A DNA stretch of 10,671 nucleotides from Deltaproteobacteria bacterium (GTDB lineage: Bacteria > Desulfobacterota > Deferrimicrobia > Deferrimicrobiales > Deferrimicrobiaceae): positions 1 through 10,671 of the forward strand of contig JAGGAJ010000053.1 in NCBI GenBank assembly GCA_017889845.1. The letters run 5' to 3'. This document shows, piece by piece, positions 6,812-10,671 of the stretch (position 1 is its first letter; each line of letters starts with the position of its first letter). The notes under the pieces were generated by a model that had not been told where the DNA came from, did not search any database, and saw nothing but the letters and a program-made list of their open reading frames with translations. The translations under genes and the position numbers were made by a program.

Positions 6812-7111
6812 ATGTTCGTAGCGAAAAATCTGCTCACCGCGCTGGCGACGGTGATCGACTATGCGCTGTGGGCCTACATGTGGGCCTTCATCATCCGTGC
6901 GGTCCTTTCGTGGGTCAGCCCCGATCCGTACAACCCGATCGTCCGCGCCCTCTACTCCGTGACCGAGCCGGTCCTGTCGTTCCTGCGGAGGAAGCTCCCG
7001 CTGTTCGCGGGATCGATCGACTTCTCCCCGATGGTCGCCATCCTCGCCATCCTCTTCCTGCAACGGTTCGTGGTCCGCACGCTGTTGGACCTCGCCATGC
7101 GGATGCCGTGA
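6812..7111 (+). CDS. yggT: YggT family integral membrane protein
   Basis: A 99-residue membrane protein of the YggT (YlmG in Gram-positives) family. Homologues are linked to cell shape, division or osmotic response, but the biochemical role is not settled. Two hydrophobic segments, about 6-33 and 71-92, flank a polar loop containing the family hallmark SWVSPDPYNPIVRALYSVTEP (33-53) and the IDFSP motif (69-73). The start at 6812 is preferred because GGAGGGGAGG sits at ideal spacing before it and the protein then begins MFVAKNLL, as relatives do. An upstream ATG at 6794 overlaps the proC stop (ATGA) and would add six residues. Overlaps yggU by 4 nt. Confidence 0.9.
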   Translation: MFVAKNLLTALATVIDYALWAYMWAFIIRAVLSWVSPDPYNPIVRALYSVTEPVLSFLRRKLPLFAGSIDFSPMVAILAILFLQRFVVRTLLDLAMRMP

Positions 7112-7401
7112 CAGCCCCGCAACACTCCGCCACCCTGTCCGTCCGGGTGGTGCCCCGTTCCTCCCGGGAAGGGGTCGCGGGATACGAGGGGGGGGTGGTG
7201 CGGATCCGCCTGAACGCCCCGCCCGTGGAGGGCCGCGCCAACGACGCCCTGCTGAGATTCCTCGCCCGGGCCTTGGGAGTCTCGCGGGCGCAGGTGGCGC
7301 TGGTTTCCGGGGGGACGGGGCGGAACAAGATCGTCCGGATCGACGGGATCACCCGGACGGAGGCCCTCGACGCCCTCGGGTTGCCGCAACCACCGGAATA
7401 G
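7108..7401 (+). CDS. yggU: DUF167 / YggU family protein
   Basis: A 97-residue small conserved protein of unknown function. The DUF167 core is clear: LSVRVVPRSSREGVAG (10-25), LNAPPVEGRANDALLRFLA (35-53), then VALVSGGTGRNKIVRI (63-78), in the usual alpha/beta order. The GTG start overlaps the yggT stop in GTGA and no separate strong ribosome site is seen, so translation is probably coupled to yggT. It is the last gene of the operon. In Geobacter-like relatives, as I recall, a DivIVA-type gene lies between yggT and yggU; here the two overlap, leaving no room for one. Confidence 0.9.
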   Translation: MTAPQHSATLSVRVVPRSSREGVAGYEGGVVRIRLNAPPVEGRANDALLRFLARALGVSRAQVALVSGGTGRNKIVRIDGITRTEALDALGLPQPPE

Positions 7402-7408
7402 CCGGTGG
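7390..7408. terminator. Hairpin between convergent yggU and ilvE, possible bidirectional terminator
   Basis: CCACCGG (7390-7396) and CCGGTGG (7402-7408) form a perfect 7-bp stem with a 5-nt AATAG loop. The structure spans the yggU stop codon and lies 8 nt beyond the ilvE stop. There is no real T tract on either side (only GTTTCATT on the plus strand), so intrinsic termination is uncertain. Confidence 0.35.
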
Positions 7409-7415
7409 AGCCGTT

Positions 7416-8489
7416 TCATTCCACCCGCTGGACCCACCGGTGCCGATCCGGGATCTCCCCGTACTGGATGCCGGTGATCTCCTGGTAGAGCCTCCTGGAG
7501 AGTTCCCCGACCCGGTTCCTGTTGACCAGCACCTCCTCTCCCTGGAAGGAGAGGGCCCCCACGGGGGAGACGACCGCCGCCGTCCCGGAGCCGAACGCTT
7601 CCGACAGGGAGCCGTCCGCGGCCCCCCGGATCACCTCGTCGATCGCCACCGGCCGTTCCGCCACCGGGATCCCCCATTCCCGGGCGAGCGTGAGCACGGA
7701 GTCCCGGGTCACCCCGGGGAGGATGGAGCCGGAGAGGGGGGGGGTCACGAGCTCTCCGCGGAGGAGGAAGAAGATGTTCATCGTGCCCACCTCCTCCACC
7801 CAGCGCCGCTCCCCGGCGTCGAGCCAGAGGACCTGGTCGAACCCCTCGGCCTTCGCAGCCTTCGCGGCCAGCAGGCTCGCCGCGTAGTTCGCCCCGGTCT
7901 TCGCCTCCCCCAACCCCCCCCGGGCGGCGCGGACGAACTTCTCCTCCACGAGGATCCGCACGGGCTCGAAACCCCGCGCGTAGTAGGCCCCCACGGGACC
8001 GGTGATGACGAGGAAGAGATGCTCCGCCGAGGGACGGACGCCCAGCGCCCCCTCCGTTGCGATCACCGCCGGCCGGATGTACAGCGAGGCGCCGCGGGCC
8101 CGGGGGATCCAGTCGCGATCGGTGCGAACGAGCGCGCGGATCGCCTGGAGCTGGTCCGCCACCGGGACCTCCGGCATGCAGAGGCGCGCCGCGGAACGGT
8201 TCAGGCGGCGCGCGTTCATCTCGGGGCGGAACAGGCAGATCGAACCGTCCGCGGCGTAGTACGCCTTGAGCCCCTCGAAGATCTCCTGCCCGTAGTGGAG
8301 GACCATCGCGGAGGGGAGAAGGGGAAGGGGGCCGTACGGGACGATCCGGGCGTCGCGCCACCCCGCGCCCTCCCGGTGCTCCATGAGGAACATGTGGTCC
8401 GAGAAGTGGTTCCCGAACCCGAGCCCCTCGGCGCTGCCGGGTTTCGTCCGGCGGCGGTCCGCGGGGGCGGTCGTGACGGCGATCTCCAT
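7416..8489 (-). CDS. ilvE: Branched-chain amino acid aminotransferase
   Basis: PLP-dependent class IV aminotransferase that interconverts leucine, isoleucine and valine with their 2-oxo acids, using glutamate/2-oxoglutarate. The protein is 357 residues, the length of the larger (eukaryote-like, TIGR01123-type) bacterial BCAT group rather than the ~309-residue E. coli IlvE. Visible motifs are LHYGQEIFEGLKAY (64-77) and EAKTGANYAASL (195-206), with the Schiff-base lysine K197. VEEVGTMNIFF (231-241) carries E233, which should contact the pyridine nitrogen, and SGSILPGVTRDS (253-264) and the late EAFGSGTAA loop (297-305) follow. The ATG at 8489 has GGGAGAGAGG just upstream, and the open frame before it is low complexity. 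It is transcribed convergently to yggU and divergently from the FKBP gene. Confidence 0.96.
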   Translation of the reverse strand: MEIAVTTAPADRRRTKPGSAEGLGFGNHFSDHMFLMEHREGAGWRDARIVPYGPLPLLPSAMVLHYGQEIFEGLKAYYAADGSICLFRPEMNARRLNRSAARLCMPEVPVADQLQAIRALVRTDRDWIPRARGASLYIRPAVIATEGALGVRPSAEHLFLVITGPVGAYYARGFEPVRILVEEKFVRAARGGLGEAKTGANYAASLLAAKAAKAEGFDQVLWLDAGERRWVEEVGTMNIFFLLRGELVTPPLSGSILPGVTRDSVLTLAREWGIPVAERPVAIDEVIRGAADGSLSEAFGSGTAAVVSPVGALSFQGEEVLVNRNRVGELSRRLYQEITGIQYGEIPDRHRWVQRVE

Positions 8490-8555
8490 GCCTCTCTCCC
8501 AGCCGCCGGGCAGGCGGAACCTTCGCGGCGGGCTCCCCGGGCCGCGAGGAGGATA

Positions 8556-8561
8556 TTTATA
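8556..8561 (-). promoter_or_regulatory. Candidate -10 element for ilvE
   Basis: On the minus strand an AT-rich island, GGTATAAATATCC, contains TATAAA at 8561-8556. It would give a leader of roughly 60 nt before the ilvE ATG. No convincing -35 hexamer is seen 16-18 bp upstream; that position is GC-rich. I see no leader peptide rich in branched-chain codons in this leader. Confidence 0.35.
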
Positions 8562-8605
8562 CCGCAATCCCCCCCCTCCCGGGAAGGCGGGCCGGGCGGA
8601 AACTA

Positions 8606-8634
8606 TTTTCGCTTCCCCGCGCCGCGTGTAAAAT
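8606..8634 (+). promoter_or_regulatory. Candidate promoter for the FKBP gene
   Basis: TTTTCG (8606-8611), a 17-bp spacer and TAAAAT (8629-8634) suggest a sigma70-type promoter. Start near 8641 would give a leader of about 40 nt, with a small CCGGC/GCCGG hairpin (8653-8666) abutting the AAAGGAG ribosome site. The -10 is good (5/6), the -35 weak (3/6). Confidence 0.45.
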
Positions 8635-8680
8635 GACGTGGTCGACAATCCACCGGCAGTCGCCGGAAAGGAGCACGAGG

Positions 8681-9373
8681 ATGAAGCAGCTGCTGGCGGC
8701 GGCGGTGTGCGCCGCGCTGGCGATGTCCGGGATCGCACTCGCCGCGGACGCGCCGGAGTTGAAGAGCGAACGGGAGAAACTGAGCTACAGCGTAGGGATG
8801 GACATCGGGGCGAACCTCAAGCGGCAATCCATCGATGTGGATGCCGAACTGCTGACGAAGGGATTCCGGGACTCCTACACGGGCGCGAAGACCCTCCTCA
8901 CGGAGGAGGAGTCGCGGCAGGCGATCCAGAACTTCCAGAAACAGATGATGGCGAAGCAGGCGGAGGCGGCGAAGCAGATGGCGGAGAAGAACAAGGCCGA
9001 AGGGGAGAAGTTCCTCGCGGAGAACGGGAAGAAGGACGGGGTGAAAACGACCGCAAGCGGGCTCCAGTACAAGGTGATCCGGGAGGGCGCCGGGAAATCC
9101 CCCACCGCGGACAACACGGTAGAGGTCCATTACAAGGGGACCCTGATCGACGGGAAGGAGTTCGACAGTTCCTACACCCGGAACCAGACGGCGACCTTCC
9201 CCGTCTCCGGCGTCATCCCGGGCTGGACCGAGGGGCTCCAGCTGATGAAGGAGGGCGGCAAGTACATGCTGTTCGTTCCCTCGAACCTGGCGTACGGGGA
9301 GCGGGGCGCGGGCCGGGACATCGGTCCCAACGCCACGCTGGTCTTCGAGGTGGAGCTGATTTCGGTGCAGTGA
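8681..9373 (+). CDS. Exported FKBP-type peptidyl-prolyl cis-trans isomerase (Mip/FkpA-like)
   Basis: Periplasmic folding helper that isomerises X-Pro bonds. The protein is 230 residues. A Sec signal peptide (K2, then a hydrophobic core, then IALA|AD) covers about residues 1-21 or 22. An N-terminal helical dimerisation domain runs to about 110; its alanine-, lysine- and glutamine-rich stretch (about 78-110) looks like the long linker helix of FkpA/Mip. The FKBP domain covers about 120-230, with pocket residues Y151, F161, D162, V178, I179, W182, Y205 and F222 all in place, so it should be active. The ATG at 8681 has GGAAAGGAG upstream; an earlier in-frame ATG at 8633 overlaps the putative -10 box and would spoil the signal peptide. 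The icd gene follows after 30 nt. Confidence 0.95.
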   Translation: MKQLLAAAVCAALAMSGIALAADAPELKSEREKLSYSVGMDIGANLKRQSIDVDAELLTKGFRDSYTGAKTLLTEEESRQAIQNFQKQMMAKQAEAAKQMAEKNKAEGEKFLAENGKKDGVKTTASGLQYKVIREGAGKSPTADNTVEVHYKGTLIDGKEFDSSYTRNQTATFPVSGVIPGWTEGLQLMKEGGKYMLFVPSNLAYGERGAGRDIGPNATLVFEVELISVQ

Positions 9374-9403
9374 CCCGCTTCCACAATAACCAAAGGAGAG
9401 AAC

Positions 9404-10671
9404 ATGACAGTGAAGACATCGACGATTGTCTGGACGAAAATCGATGAGGCGCCCGCGCTGGCAACCTACTCGTTTCTTCCGATCGTTCAGGCATTTACGA
9501 AGGGAACCGGCGTTTCCGTCGAGACGAGGGACATCTCGCTTGCGGGACGGATCATCGCGAACTTCCCCGAAAACCTGACCGAGAAACAGAGGATCCCGGA
9601 TTACCTGGCGCAACTGGGTCAGCTCGCGCTGACGCCGGAGGCCAACATCATCAAGCTGCCCAACATCAGCGCCTCCATCCCGCAGCTGAAGGCGGCGATC
9701 AAGGAGTTGCAGTCGCACGGCTACAAGGTGCCGGACTATCCGGAGGACCCGAAAACCGACGCGGAAAGGGAGCTTCAGACCAGGTATGCCAAGGTTCTCG
9801 GAAGCGCCGTGAACCCGGTGCTGCGGCAGGGGAACTCGGATCGCAGGGCGCCGGTCTCGGTGAAGCTGTTTTCGAAGAAGCATCCCCATAAGATGGGCGC
9901 GTGGAGCAGCGACTCGAAATCCCACGTGGCGCACATGAACGGCGGGGATTTCTACGGCAGCGAGAAGTCCATCACCGTGAAGCAACCGACGGAAGCGAGG
10001 ATCGAGTTCGTCGCCGCCGACGGGAAAACGACCGTACTGAAACCAAAGCTGAAACTGCTGGAAGGCGAAGTGGTCGACGCCTCGGTGATGAATGTCCGCG
10101 CCCTGCGGAAATTCTTCGAGGAGCAGATCGAGGACGCGAAGAAGAACGGTTTGCTGCTCTCGCTGCACCTGAAAGCCACGATGATGAAGGTGTCCGACCC
10201 CATCATGTTCGGCCACGCCGTTTCCGTTTTCTACAAGGACGTGTTCGAGAAGCACGGGGCGGTGCTGAAAGAGCTGGGCGTGAACCCGAACAACGGCCTG
10301 GGCGATCTGTACGCAAAAATTAAGAGTTTGCCGGAAGCGAAACGGGCGGAAATCGAGGCGGACATCCAGGCGGTGTACAAGAACCGGCCCGCGCTCGCGA
10401 TGGTCGACTCGGACAAGGGGATCACGAACCTGCACGTCCCGAGCGACATCATCGTCGACGCTTCGATGCCGGTCGTCGTCCGGGACTCAGGGAAGATGTG
10501 GGGCCCGGACGGGAAGCTCCACGACACCAAGGCGATGATTCCCGACCGGTGCTATGCGACGACGTACAAGACGATCATCGAGGATTGCCGGAAAAACGGG
10601 GCGTTCGACCCCGCGACCATCGGGAACGTCCCGAACGTGGGCCTCATGGCGCAGCAGGCGGAGGAGTACGG
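9404..10671 (+). CDS. icd: Monomeric-type NADP-dependent isocitrate dehydrogenase, cut at the 3' window edge
   Basis: Oxidative decarboxylation of isocitrate to 2-oxoglutarate with NADP+ in the TCA cycle. The frame is open from the ATG at 9404 to the window end: 422 codons plus one base of about 740 expected. The sequence matches the monomeric ~80-kDa class (Azotobacter vinelandii type), not the common homodimer: DEAPALATYSFLPIVQAF (14-31), ETRDISLAGRIIANFPE (40-56), IIKLPNISASIPQLKAAI (82-99) and NPVLRQGNSDRRAP (137-150). Residues aligning with the isocitrate and metal site of the Azotobacter enzyme, with an offset of 2, are S134, N137, R141, R147, K257, D352 and Y422. The remaining acidic metal ligands and the NADP site lie beyond the window. 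AAAGGAGAG precedes the start. The gene is less GC-rich (near 57% in two sample lines) than the upstream genes (above 70% in a yggU line). Confidence 0.96.
   Translation, partial: MTVKTSTIVWTKIDEAPALATYSFLPIVQAFTKGTGVSVETRDISLAGRIIANFPENLTEKQRIPDYLAQLGQLALTPEANIIKLPNISASIPQLKAAIKELQSHGYKVPDYPEDPKTDAERELQTRYAKVLGSAVNPVLRQGNSDRRAPVSVKLFSKKHPHKMGAWSSDSKSHVAHMNGGDFYGSEKSITVKQPTEARIEFVAADGKTTVLKPKLKLLEGEVVDASVMNVRALRKFFEEQIEDAKKNGLLLSLHLKATMMKVSDPIMFGHAVSVFYKDVFEKHGAVLKELGVNPNNGLGDLYAKIKSLPEAKRAEIEADIQAVYKNRPALAMVDSDKGITNLHVPSDIIVDASMPVVVRDSGKMWGPDGKLHDTKAMIPDRCYATTYKTIIEDCRKNGAFDPATIGNVPNVGLMAQQAEEY

Noticed and set aside
6952..8361. Minus-strand 469-codon frame overlapping ilvE and yggU
   Set aside because: It is in a different frame from ilvE, Arg/Gly/Pro-rich and lacks domains.
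7440..8636. Plus-strand 398-codon frame opposite ilvE
   Set aside because: Composition is typical of an antisense shadow, and ilvE on the other strand has all catalytic motifs.
8633..8680. Upstream in-frame ATG extending the FKBP protein by 16 residues
   Set aside because: It overlaps the likely -10 box, lacks a ribosome site, and would place polar residues before the signal peptide; the ATG at 8681 has a strong Shine-Dalgarno.
8603..10435. Minus-strand 610-codon frame opposite the FKBP and icd genes
   Set aside because: His/Arg/Leu-rich shadow; the plus strand encodes two well-recognised proteins here.

Overview
This is a GC-rich (roughly 70% by eye), densely coded bacterial chromosome segment containing only housekeeping-type genes. 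I see no mobile element, CRISPR array, phage gene or RNA gene. The order ftsA-ftsZ-radical SAM, together with a maf-yggS-proC-yggT-yggU cluster, resembles what I know of Geobacter-like Deltaproteobacteria (Desulfobacterota and relatives). The taxon is an inference from gene order and composition, not a proven assignment.

Layout. (1) 1-4111, plus strand: the 3' part of ftsA, complete ftsZ, and a B12-binding-type radical SAM protein starting 12 nt after ftsZ. These form the end of a division operon with an uncharacterised enzyme appended. (2) 4119-4520, minus strand: yjbQ (UPF0047), convergent with the radical SAM gene with only 7 nt between stop codons. (3) 4521-4645: a divergent promoter region serving yjbQ and the next operon. 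(4) 4646-7401, plus strand: a tightly packed operon, maf (nucleotide pyrophosphatase), yggS (PLP homeostasis), proC (proline synthesis), yggT (membrane protein) and yggU (DUF167). Three of its four junctions are 4-nt stop/start overlaps. (5) 7416-8489, minus strand: ilvE, a branched-chain aminotransferase, convergent with yggU across a small hairpin. (6) 8490-8680: a divergent promoter region. (7) 8681-9373, plus strand: a secreted FKBP-type peptidyl-prolyl isomerase of the Mip/FkpA type. (8) 9404 to the window end: the first 422 residues of a monomeric-type NADP isocitrate dehydrogenase, cut by the window edge and visibly less GC-rich than its neighbours.

Functionally, FtsA tethers FtsZ filaments to the membrane for septation. 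The maf operon joins nucleotide sanitation, PLP balance and proline synthesis with two small conserved proteins often found in the same company. IlvE and isocitrate dehydrogenase supply amino-acid and 2-oxoglutarate/NADPH metabolism, and the FKBP protein folds exported proteins.

No clearly new multi-gene system is visible. The points most worth a second look are the ftsZ-linked radical SAM enzyme of unknown substrate, a perfect 13-bp inverted repeat inside its coding sequence, a predicted leaderless start for maf, and the composition shift at the isocitrate dehydrogenase gene.
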